From Tolypothrix sp. PCC 7712 (lineage in GTDB: Bacteria > Cyanobacteriota > Cyanobacteriia > Cyanobacteriales > Nostocaceae), in contig NZ_CP063785.1 of the NCBI RefSeq assembly GCF_025860405.1, positions 5,023,390 through 5,087,389 on the forward strand: a DNA stretch of 64,000 nt, in the 5' to 3' direction. The notes under the pieces were generated by a model, which saw only the letters and a list, made by a program, of their open reading frames with translations, ran no database searches and had not been told where the DNA came from. Below are positions 9,349 to 17,659 of this stretch, in pieces (position 1 is the first letter of the stretch; each line of letters begins with the position of its first letter). Position numbers and translations under genes: made by a program.

Positions 9349-11175
9349 ATGATTCAACTAAAAGGGAAATTTTTCCAGCTGATTAGCATTCTTCTTTTAG
9401 TCAGCTTCTTTAGTTTATTCGGATTCTGCACGTCCGATATGTTAGCTCAAACAACAAACCCACCAAATAAATATACAGAAGATCCAGTCTTTACTTCTGA
9501 CGTTAACATTGACCAAAATACATTACTTAAAGGGGGATATAAACTACGTAAGGTTTTAGAGTCGGGAAATCAATTCTATACCAATCCCTATACACCTACA
9601 GACGGCATTGGTGAAGGGCCAACAGGGCCTCGTTCACCCCAAAGAGCAGCTTTATATCCTCAAGATCCGACCTTTCCCTTCTTGAGATTAAATGGTCTTG
9701 ATTCCCAAAGTTGTTTTGAATGTCATAACAGCATTGGGGAATACAAACAACCAGGGACTCAAAGCAACGCTTTTCTACGCAAGCCTGGTGTGACTGGTGG
9801 TTCAGCAGGGTTTGCTAGCACCGCATTCATTAATCCTAATTTTCCGAAACATCTAACAGAATTACTTCGTAGCCCACCTCATGTTTTTGGTACAGGCTAT
9901 ACCCAGCAGTTAGGTGATGAGATTACCCTCGATCTGCAATATCTCAAATCGGTCGTCCATGAAATCGCTAAAAATCATCCAGGACAGTATGTAAAGCAAG
10001 ATTTAAATTCCAAAGGAATCAACTTTGGTTACTTTGGTAGCACTTATAATGCAGACAGCAACTCATTCACAGACGATACCTCAGGAATCAAAGGGGTAGC
10101 ATCAGACTTGATTGTTCGGCCTTTTCAATGGAAAGGAATTGCTTCCAGTGTTCGCCACTTCGTGCGCGATGCTCTAGATTTTCACTTTAGTCTACAAGCC
10201 GTAGAGAAAGTAGGACTGAATAATGACCCTGACAAGGATGGCAAAGTTAATGAAGTTACTGTAGGTAACCTATCAGCACTGACAACTTTTGTAGCGATGA
10301 CCCGTCCGCCACAGCAGCAAATACCACCAGATCAGGCAACTGTGGTCAGTCGGGGTCAACAACTTTTCGGTGCAGGAACGGGTAATTTAAATTGCGTTAG
10401 CTGCCATATACCAAAGTTAACTATCAATAATCCCTACCTAACTATCGACGACCCAGAGATACCTTCAGCAACCAAGGCTGCTTTTTTATCTCAAGCCCCG
10501 CCCACTCTCATCAATGCCCAGCAATCTCAGGATGAACTATCTGTTATTCAGAAATTCCAGCGCTATTACAACCAGTTCAAACAAGAAATAGCCCAGATGG
10601 AAACAGCACCGACACTGGAAGGATTGCAAGCTGCCATTCCGGAGAAAAAAGCGATATTTGATCGGATTGTAGCAACAGGAGAGCGTAGCGCAGCTAAAAC
10701 AAGTGAAGCTTTAACTGCAACACAGCAGCCAGTCACTGGTTATACGATTCCTCTGACTCCCATAGATAACACTTTACCAAGTTACATCTTCCCGCGTTTA
10801 CCTCAAAACTCCAACGGCAAAATTACTGTCCCACTCTACAGCGATCTTCGTACCCACAACATGGGTAAAGGATTATCAGATTCAGTAAATCAAGGCACGG
10901 ATGTTAAAGGGATATCTATCCAACCTCCTGACTTTTTAACTCGACCTCTATGGGGAGTTGCTGATACAGGCCCTTGGCTGCATGATGGTCGCGCTCGTTC
11001 TTTGCAAGAAGCGATCGCCAAGCACGCTAATCTTAGCGATCCTAATGATGGTAGTGAAGCGGCTTCAGCAGTACAAGCCTTCAAAAATCTGAGTTCTAGT
11101 GACCGAACTGCTGTAATTCAATTCTTGAATACTATGCGCCTACCCATCCAACCGAATCTGAAAATCCAAAATTAG
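9349..11175 (+). CDS. Exported di-heme cytochrome c / peroxidase-like oxidoreductase
   Basis: The ATG at 9349 is preferred over an upstream in-frame TTG (9331) because it begins a clear signal peptide (LISILLLVSFFSLFGF). Two CxxCH heme sites are visible, CFECH (residues 122-126) and CVSCH (349-353). The C-terminal motif LWGVADTGPWLHDGRARSLQ is typical of di-heme oxidoreductases of the DHOR/cytochrome c peroxidase superfamily, where the His and surrounding residues shape the heme pocket. It is periplasmic by prediction. The gene ends 42 bp before the LodA-like gene. Quinohemoprotein amine dehydrogenases also use a di-heme subunit as electron acceptor of a CTQ subunit, which makes an electron-transfer role with the following genes plausible but unproven. 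Confidence 0.85.
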   Translation: MIQLKGKFFQLISILLLVSFFSLFGFCTSDMLAQTTNPPNKYTEDPVFTSDVNIDQNTLLKGGYKLRKVLESGNQFYTNPYTPTDGIGEGPTGPRSPQRAALYPQDPTFPFLRLNGLDSQSCFECHNSIGEYKQPGTQSNAFLRKPGVTGGSAGFASTAFINPNFPKHLTELLRSPPHVFGTGYTQQLGDEITLDLQYLKSVVHEIAKNHPGQYVKQDLNSKGINFGYFGSTYNADSNSFTDDTSGIKGVASDLIVRPFQWKGIASSVRHFVRDALDFHFSLQAVEKVGLNNDPDKDGKVNEVTVGNLSALTTFVAMTRPPQQQIPPDQATVVSRGQQLFGAGTGNLNCVSCHIPKLTINNPYLTIDDPEIPSATKAAFLSQAPPTLINAQQSQDELSVIQKFQRYYNQFKQEIAQMETAPTLEGLQAAIPEKKAIFDRIVATGERSAAKTSEALTATQQPVTGYTIPLTPIDNTLPSYIFPRLPQNSNGKITVPLYSDLRTHNMGKGLSDSVNQGTDVKGISIQPPDFLTRPLWGVADTGPWLHDGRARSLQEAIAKHANLSDPNDGSEAASAVQAFKNLSSSDRTAVIQFLNTMRLPIQPNLKIQN

Positions 11176-11217
11176 TTTTTGCCATCAAAAATCTCTCGTT
11201 AACTATTAACTTTACTT

Positions 11218-12684
11218 ATGTCTTCACAAGATTTCTTAAGTTTGGAAGAAATTTGGATTTGTCCCCCCTTAGCCTTTGCTCGTTTTGGACAATCCCCATA
11301 TCCAATGGAGAATTTCCATTGGGCAGAGAATGATTACTCGCCTCGGGGTACAGCTGAAACAGTCATCAAACCTGCACTGACGTTTAATATCGATCCCAAC
11401 GGCAATATTTCTGCTTATTTGCCAGAAGAAATTCGTTTCAAAGATAAAGGTAAGTGGCGACCGGTTTGTCCGTTTTTTGAGTTACATGGACGTTGGTCAG
11501 ACGGGTATGAAGGCCCCATAGGACTGAATCAATTGCAAGCAGCTAAGTTGAGTCTCAATGATGTAGTGTGGTACGTGGAAGCCGCCAACCGCAAAGCATA
11601 TCACTACACCTTAGCAGAAGGGGATCTAGTTGCAGCTGCGCTCGAAATTCCCGGTACAAATCATCTTTTACACCCGATATTGGGTCACAGTCCCGAAGGG
11701 GCAGAAAATCCTCTGATTCCCCCTGGTGTGGATATTCCATTAGGCCATGTGCAGGTAATTCGCCCTAATCCAAGTTGGCCTGAGTTGCGTTTGCGAATTA
11801 CCCCACCCCAGGGATTGATTTATGCTCCTAGCAATAGTTGCGATCGCAACTTAACCCAGTTGATCCCACTGATTCAAGACCAAGCGGCATTTTTGCGACA
11901 AATCAATTGCTGTCTCAATCCCGATGCTGCATGGCCTCACTGGAATCCCGGGCCAGACGATAATCAAGATCCACGCACCAATCCAGGTGGTTTGTATGCT
12001 CAAGAACCGGATACCACTAGCTTGGGATTTTTGGATGATTCCAATGATGGTTTGATTAAAGTGACAGTCAAAGGAGCAAGTGTCGCTACAGGTCAACTCA
12101 CGGCTTATGCTCGTTACACATGTTGTCCGCAAGACTTCCAACCAGACCGCCGACCATTTGTTTCCATTGCTGATGGTTTGAGCGATTTAGTCAAACGAGA
12201 CGAAGTTTTGCATCAAGGATTTATCGAGGGGGAAAACTGGGCAGAAACAGAAGCAGAAATCGCTGATTTAATGCAACGAGTCCGCGAGACAATGGAAGCT
12301 TCTAATTTGGATCAGCAAAATTTGCGATCGCAGTTAGCCAATAACCCAAGTGATTCAGGCACAGACGCTCCTTTCCCTTTCGACCCCGTACCTCCACGCC
12401 CAGGGCATCCATTACCTTTGACCGAATTAGGTCGGATGAATCACGTCCGCTTTCTAGCTTACGAAGTGTTCAAGCAACGTATGGGACAACGTCCAGAAGT
12501 GTTTAAACAATGGATTCGCAAACCCACTGACGAACCGAAATCCTACGACAAACAAATGCCCGCCTTAATGCGAGGTTCCGATTCCACACCGATGTCCATT
12601 TCCCAACGTCAGTACTACTTGATGAAGGAATGGTTAGAAGTGTTACAAAACGGCCAAGGAACATCTCTTGATGAGGATAGTTGA
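11218..12684 (+). CDS. LodA-like protein, N-terminal-half homologue
   Basis: 488 aa, no signal peptide. The start (IWICPPLAFARFGQSP) parallels the HPAIGIARVGNS-type opening of LodA/GoxA CTQ-dependent oxidases, followed by a segment like their N-terminal beta domain (EIRFKDKGKWRPVCPFFEL). The end (MPALMRGSDSTPMSISQRQY) recalls the LodA motif in which a Leu/Thr-rich loop leads to TQYxMLxxW. The Cys-containing PGIE and PWQADF motifs that carry the LodA cofactor are absent here. Versions of both appear in the protein encoded at 14084, so LodA seems split into two genes. Length (LodA is roughly 700 aa) fits a partial homologue. It ends two bases before the radical SAM gene, indicating an operon. 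The assignment is from remembered family motifs and should be treated as moderate. Confidence 0.6.
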   Translation: MSSQDFLSLEEIWICPPLAFARFGQSPYPMENFHWAENDYSPRGTAETVIKPALTFNIDPNGNISAYLPEEIRFKDKGKWRPVCPFFELHGRWSDGYEGPIGLNQLQAAKLSLNDVVWYVEAANRKAYHYTLAEGDLVAAALEIPGTNHLLHPILGHSPEGAENPLIPPGVDIPLGHVQVIRPNPSWPELRLRITPPQGLIYAPSNSCDRNLTQLIPLIQDQAAFLRQINCCLNPDAAWPHWNPGPDDNQDPRTNPGGLYAQEPDTTSLGFLDDSNDGLIKVTVKGASVATGQLTAYARYTCCPQDFQPDRRPFVSIADGLSDLVKRDEVLHQGFIEGENWAETEAEIADLMQRVRETMEASNLDQQNLRSQLANNPSDSGTDAPFPFDPVPPRPGHPLPLTELGRMNHVRFLAYEVFKQRMGQRPEVFKQWIRKPTDEPKSYDKQMPALMRGSDSTPMSISQRQYYLMKEWLEVLQNGQGTSLDEDS

Positions 12685-12686
12685 TC

Positions 12687-14087
12687 ATGAATCTTCCATT
12701 ACCACAGTCACCCATCTCGCCGGAAGTAGACAATTTATCCCGCGACTTTCATCTATTTGAGAGTGCTGTTGCCAAACACTTGCTGGTGGTAGACGCTTCA
12801 CGAGTGTTCGATCTCGACGAGTCCACCGCCCAGCGCATCGCTCAATTGCTAGTGGTAGACGACTCGGTGAACGAGCAGGAAATCGCCAACTTTCGCCAAA
12901 GCTTTGTGATGCCAGGTGGTCAGCCTGCCATTGATGATACTCCCCTCGAACCGCCTCCCCTGCGTTCTTTATCGTTGAACGTTGCCCAAAGCTGCAATCT
13001 TGGCTGTAAGTATTGTTATGCTGACGAAGGCAAGTTTGGCAGCAAAACCCAGTTTATGCCCCAGGACATTGCCCAGCAAGCCGTAGACCGTCTCATCGCC
13101 GAGGCCGAGCCTGGTGTAGATTTAGTTGTCGGGTTTATGGGGGGAGAACCGCTGTTAAACCGCCAATTAATCCACCACATTACTCGTTATGCCAGCCAGC
13201 GCGGTCAAGAAACCCGACATAAAGTCCGGTTTTCTCTGACTACAAACGGCACTTTGGTGACAGAGGAAGATGCAGCCTTATTCGCCGAGTACCGATTTAA
13301 TGTGTCTGTTAGCCTTGATGGGCCGCAATTGCTCAATGACCAATTGCGCCCAACAGTCAATGGTCGCGGAAGTTACGCAGCGGTTTTACGTGGCTTAGAA
13401 GTCATGTCAGTTCAGCGTCCTGGTCATTTGTCGGCTCGGATGACAGTCACGCCCCAAAGCGGACGCTTACTGCCAATTTTGCAGCATGTCCTGTCCTTGG
13501 GTGTTGATGATGCGGGATTTGCTCCGGTGCTGGTGTCACCCAATGCAGAGTATGCCTTTGGGCCTGAAGAGTTCGAGCTATTTTTGCAGCACATGATCGA
13601 ATGTGGTGAGGTATGTAAACAACACCTGTTGCAGGGTAAGCGTTTCCCATTTACCAACTTTGAAACGGCACTTAATGAAATCCATCGTGGTAGCCATCGT
13701 CCCTACCCCTGTGGTGCAGGTGCGGGTTATCTGAGCGTGAATGCCCAAGGCCAACTTTATGCCTGTCATCGATTGGTAGGAGATGAAGAGTGGGCTATGG
13801 GTTCAGTCCAGCAAGGCTCAGACTTTGCGGCTCGACAGCAGCTATTACAGCGCCATCATGTCAACTCCATCAAACCATGTAGTGATTGTTGGGCGCGTTA
13901 CCTCTGTGGAGGAGGTTGTTACCACGAAGTCAGCAAACGTGGGCGAATTGGCTGCGATTACATTCGCGGCTGGCTGGAATTCTGTTTGGCAGCTTATGCC
14001 GAATTGTCTACTTACACTCCTGAGTATTTTGTGACTCCCGAAACCTACTTTGCAAACGGAATTACAAATTTAAGTGGAAAAATATGA
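12687..14087 (+). CDS. Radical SAM/SPASM peptide maturase (QhpD-like)
   Basis: The ATG at 12687, preceded by GAGGAT, is preferred over the TTG at 12681. The radical SAM cluster motif CNLGCKYC is at residues 103-110, preceded by a RiPP-recognition-like ~90-residue N-terminal region. The C-terminal third contains the SPASM cysteines (CGAGAGYLSVNAQGQLYAC; CSDCWARYLCGGGC; GCDYIRGWLEFC), which bind auxiliary Fe-S clusters. Enzymes of this type install thioether or carbon cross-links in ribosomal peptides and proteins; QhpD does so in the CTQ subunit of quinohemoprotein amine dehydrogenase. It lies between the two LodA-like genes and overlaps the next start codon by four bases (ATGA), so the substrate is probably one of those proteins. 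Confidence 0.85.
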   Translation: MNLPLPQSPISPEVDNLSRDFHLFESAVAKHLLVVDASRVFDLDESTAQRIAQLLVVDDSVNEQEIANFRQSFVMPGGQPAIDDTPLEPPPLRSLSLNVAQSCNLGCKYCYADEGKFGSKTQFMPQDIAQQAVDRLIAEAEPGVDLVVGFMGGEPLLNRQLIHHITRYASQRGQETRHKVRFSLTTNGTLVTEEDAALFAEYRFNVSVSLDGPQLLNDQLRPTVNGRGSYAAVLRGLEVMSVQRPGHLSARMTVTPQSGRLLPILQHVLSLGVDDAGFAPVLVSPNAEYAFGPEEFELFLQHMIECGEVCKQHLLQGKRFPFTNFETALNEIHRGSHRPYPCGAGAGYLSVNAQGQLYACHRLVGDEEWAMGSVQQGSDFAARQQLLQRHHVNSIKPCSDCWARYLCGGGCYHEVSKRGRIGCDYIRGWLEFCLAAYAELSTYTPEYFVTPETYFANGITNLSGKI

Positions 14088-16189
14088 AAATCACCAAGAA
14101 CAATAACCCGTGGCGGCCAAATGAATTTTCCCCCCAAGATCCAAAAGAATGGAAGATTTTTCCGCGTAACCTGACTGCACGAGCCGCTTACATTGTTCCG
14201 GGGAACCCAACCACTACCCGCCCAGAAGATGCTGTAGACAATTGCTATCCTGGGTTGGAAATGGATGCGAGGAATCTACATAAGTACTTCTTCCCCGGTT
14301 TGTATTTTGAAGTTTATCGGGGTGATGGCGCTCGACTTGTGGAATTAACTCCCAGCGATCGCGCCGCCCAGTGGATTAATTTAGGATTGAAAGAAAGCGA
14401 TCTCCAAGATGACTTGTTTTTGTGGATTCTCAAGGGGAAAACTGCTGCTGATCAGGATGCAGAAAATCCGCCTGCCATTGAGTTCGTTGATACTAAAGAC
14501 TTAGGCGGCTTATATATCTGGCGCAAAGTTAATGCGCTGTTTGCGGGAAAAACTGCCGTGGCGATCGGGACGAAACCACCAACGAACGGTGATAGTCTGA
14601 ACGCTGCGAAAGCTCAGTTAGATAGCTCTTGGAACAATAACAATAGCCATGTAGAACGAGATCCAAATGGTAAATTGAAATTTGCCGTCTTGATTACAGA
14701 TCGGTCAGTTTACTTGAGCAATCAAGGTGTCATTGATCCAGATGTTTACAAACCAGGTGAACTCACACGTACCCTGTGTACTCCCTGGACTTACGATTTC
14801 CGGGATTGCCAATGTTTTTATTGGGCATCTAATAAGCCTGATGTCAATAGTAGTGAAGATGGTAAATACCAATATCTCAACTTCCAGCGTAAGAACTCGA
14901 ATATAGAACCACAAACCGAAGATATTGCTAACAGTTACGAAGCTCGTCGCCTGCGGGAAATCGACTATGCAGAAATGATGGTCGATTGGGAGCAACTGCG
15001 CCCAGTGGTGAATGGTCGGGAATATGGCGAATCCTACAAACCTCCTATTCCCCCGAAAGGACGGATTTTAACTCTAGAAGAAATTAAAAAGGAATTAGCT
15101 TATTTAGCTACAGTAGAACACGCTCTAGCGGTGCAATATCTCTACGCCTACTATTCTGTAAATGCTCCAGCCGAGGAGCCGCCAGAGCCAGATTTGAAAA
15201 CATTCCGTATTTGGAAAGGGGCGAATGAGGTCTTCAATATCGCTATTGATGAAATGCGCCATTTGCACTGGGTTAACCAAGTACTAAAGTTACTGGGAGT
15301 CGAAACGACTGTCAAACGGGCTGCGAAAATTGGACGCAGATTTGAAGTACCTTTTTATTTGCAAAGTCTTACCAGTACTCAGTTGCAGTGGTTTATCGAT
15401 GTAGAAGAACCTAGTCGCTCTACCTCAATTGGGCTGGATGGGATGTATGTTGGGATTCAGACCTCGTTGCAACAGCTTTCGCCAGAAGAGTTAGACCCAG
15501 AAACCCAACGTCGGGCGGTGGAGATCATCAAGCTGATTATTGATGAGGGTGAAGGACACTATGTGCGTTTCAGTACCGCCCAGCAGAATTTGGCTTTCTA
15601 TGACAATGCGGGTCGTGGTGATTTGCCAAAATATATTCGCGGCGGTCACTGGAGTGAACTAAGCGATCAACCTAACCCGGAATTACCTAACAGTAAGCTC
15701 TATGGTGTTCCCCACGTTGAAGAATTAGGCAGCGAAGGGTTCATCCTACAAAAACAAAGTGACGCTGTATATTTAACGTTGATAGTGTTTTTGAAGTTGG
15801 CGTTTGCTATGCAAAATGAGAAAATCAGTGGTGCATCGCTACGCAAAGCGATTTCCTTGATGTTTAAGCTGAACGCAATCAATTTTCAACTGGCAGAAAA
15901 AGGAATGACACCACTGTTTACTATTCCTAAATGGTGGGAAAGCGATCCTCCTGTTACATCCCAGGAGATTGCCCACACTTTGTTAAATACAGCCAGAAGG
16001 CAATTGCTAGAATCAGGGGTATTACAAAGCCCTGCGATCGCTCAATTTGCCCAAAAAGCACCATTGACTGAATCCAAGGTATTGAAAGAGCCGATTCTTT
16101 CTAAAGTTTTGCAGAAAGCACACAATGAAAGTATTGATGAAGTGTTTGCACATTTTGATAATGCTATTTCCGAAACCACATTTCAATGA
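14084..16189 (+). CDS. LodA-like cofactor region fused to VioB-type ferritin-like domain
   Basis: 701 aa, translationally coupled to the maturase gene. Residues ~30-300 contain NCYPGLEMD (Cys54) and CTPWTYDFRDCQCFYWAS (Trp235), followed by NKPDV. These mirror the LodA/GoxA segments that end in PGIE and contain PWQADF ... WPAxRPDxV, which hold the Cys and Trp that become cysteine tryptophylquinone. Residues ~330-640 form a ferritin-like domain related to VioB/RebD: EEIKKELAYLATVEHALAVQ (Glu345), IAIDEMRHLHWVNQV (Glu390, His393) and IIDEGEGHYVRF provide a carboxylate/His di-metal ligand set. I know of no described protein with this fusion. Together with the gene at 11218 it would reconstitute a split LodA. 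The VioB-type ferritin call is firm; the CTQ call is inference. Confidence 0.7.
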   Translation: MKITKNNNPWRPNEFSPQDPKEWKIFPRNLTARAAYIVPGNPTTTRPEDAVDNCYPGLEMDARNLHKYFFPGLYFEVYRGDGARLVELTPSDRAAQWINLGLKESDLQDDLFLWILKGKTAADQDAENPPAIEFVDTKDLGGLYIWRKVNALFAGKTAVAIGTKPPTNGDSLNAAKAQLDSSWNNNNSHVERDPNGKLKFAVLITDRSVYLSNQGVIDPDVYKPGELTRTLCTPWTYDFRDCQCFYWASNKPDVNSSEDGKYQYLNFQRKNSNIEPQTEDIANSYEARRLREIDYAEMMVDWEQLRPVVNGREYGESYKPPIPPKGRILTLEEIKKELAYLATVEHALAVQYLYAYYSVNAPAEEPPEPDLKTFRIWKGANEVFNIAIDEMRHLHWVNQVLKLLGVETTVKRAAKIGRRFEVPFYLQSLTSTQLQWFIDVEEPSRSTSIGLDGMYVGIQTSLQQLSPEELDPETQRRAVEIIKLIIDEGEGHYVRFSTAQQNLAFYDNAGRGDLPKYIRGGHWSELSDQPNPELPNSKLYGVPHVEELGSEGFILQKQSDAVYLTLIVFLKLAFAMQNEKISGASLRKAISLMFKLNAINFQLAEKGMTPLFTIPKWWESDPPVTSQEIAHTLLNTARRQLLESGVLQSPAIAQFAQKAPLTESKVLKEPILSKVLQKAHNESIDEVFAHFDNAISETTFQ

Positions 16190-16376
16190 GTCAGTCTGAA
16201 GTTTGTTCCCTAACAACGATGACATGAAGGAGGAAGCAGGAAGCAGGAAGTATGTTACAGCGTATGCAATATAGTTTTCTCCTTGCCTCCTCCTATTATC
16301 GCTTTCAGCTTCAGCTTTTAGGATTGACCTCATAGCTACCGGAAGTACTGTAATTTTGAATTAGGAGCGAGGCGAC

Positions 16377-17531
16377 GTGACTCGTGTGGCTGTTGTTGGC
16401 GATAGTTTGAGTGCTTATGCTGTAGTCGCAGTTTTAACTAAGCTGGGTTATCCTTGCGATTTGCTATGTTACCCAAAAAAATCTAACTTTTACGGGCCTT
16501 CATTAGTACTCAACGATGTGAGCGAAACATTGCTTACCGAACTTTTCCCGGATGTGAATTTGGGTGTTGATAGTCAACGTCTGACTCATCGTTGGGTGTG
16601 TTGGGGCACACAGCCAGTGCTGGTAGAACAGCCTGCATTGGCGATTAGAACCCACTCTTTACTAGAGTTACTAAAAAACTCCAAGGTCATACAGCACACG
16701 CCTATGATTGATGCTAGTCAATGGACTGCTGAACAAATATCCCAGAAATATGCTTGGACAGTCTATACCAAACACAAACAAGGTGCTGCTGCGTCTAGCT
16801 TGCTTCCACGTTCACGCCGCGTCCCGCAGGGAAGTTTTACACCAACGGCGGGCGTAGCGATCGCTTTGTCTGAAAGTTCTCAATCTTTGATTGGTGGTCA
16901 ACGAGTCATAGTCACCGCAGAGGTACAAGACACGCCCAAATCTGCATACACCTGTTATATGGAATCGTTGGCTGACGGTTGGTTATTTTATGCTCCAGTC
17001 AATGGCTCTAGCGCTATGCTTCAGGCATGTTTGCCGATAACGCCAGTCAATCCTCGACGGGCGTTATTAGAATGTTTGTATCAAAGCACTACAATCAGCA
17101 AGTTTGTCAACGATTTGCAAAAGGTAAATTGTTTTGTTTCTGCCCCCCACTTGGAATGGCCTCTCTGCGGTTTAGGTTGGCTGATGGTGGGCGAACCTGC
17201 GATTAAGATTGATCCTGTAAGTGGAGAAGGTACGCCTTTTGTATTACGCAGTGCAATATTGGCAGGAGCGGTAATTGATGCAATTTTGAGCGATCGCATT
17301 CCTGATATATCTGCATTAAATCATTATAAAACTAGATTAACTCATTCATTCATTTCTCATTTGCGAGGGTGTATCCAGTTTTACCGAGAAGTATTTAGCA
17401 CAAATTTAGCATGGCAAGCTGAAATAAATCAGATGATCGATATCGCTGAGACTCTATCGACTCAGCTAGAACAACAGGCTGTTAATGTGTTGAACTATCG
17501 GTTGATTGATTTTGAGTTGCACATTGGGTGA
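16377..17531 (+). CDS. LodB-like FAD-dependent oxidoreductase
   Basis: A GTG start follows TTAGGAGCGAGG. The N-terminus VAVVGDSLSAYAVVAVLTKL is a Rossmann dinucleotide site with the usual second and third glycines replaced (GDSLSA). The C-terminal DPVSGEGTPFVLRSAILAG matches the FAD-contacting motif of the geranylgeranyl reductase / tryptophan halogenase-like flavoprotein group to which LodB and QhpG belong. LodB-type flavoproteins are required to make the CTQ of LodA, so its place at the end of this block fits. Residues ~138-160 are encoded by a GC-rich stretch (about 16785-16862) resembling small dispersed repeats, probably an in-frame insertion. A 187-bp gap separates it from the previous gene, so it may have its own promoter. 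Confidence 0.7.
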   Translation: MTRVAVVGDSLSAYAVVAVLTKLGYPCDLLCYPKKSNFYGPSLVLNDVSETLLTELFPDVNLGVDSQRLTHRWVCWGTQPVLVEQPALAIRTHSLLELLKNSKVIQHTPMIDASQWTAEQISQKYAWTVYTKHKQGAAASSLLPRSRRVPQGSFTPTAGVAIALSESSQSLIGGQRVIVTAEVQDTPKSAYTCYMESLADGWLFYAPVNGSSAMLQACLPITPVNPRRALLECLYQSTTISKFVNDLQKVNCFVSAPHLEWPLCGLGWLMVGEPAIKIDPVSGEGTPFVLRSAILAGAVIDAILSDRIPDISALNHYKTRLTHSFISHLRGCIQFYREVFSTNLAWQAEINQMIDIAETLSTQLEQQAVNVLNYRLIDFELHIG

Positions 17532-17659
17532 AGGGCTGAATTTTTCAGCGTTGCTGAATAGAGGGATGAATTGATTTATGTAGGTACAATTTGATACTTT
17601 CAGTCATGAAATAATAATTTAATTGAGTATCTCAGCATTTGTTCTGATTTGGAGTTGAT

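Noticed and set aside
10680..10700. GAGCGTAGCGCAGCT-like small repeat in the cytochrome gene
   Set aside because: Too short and partly matched to claim an insertion; the protein there is in a variable loop.
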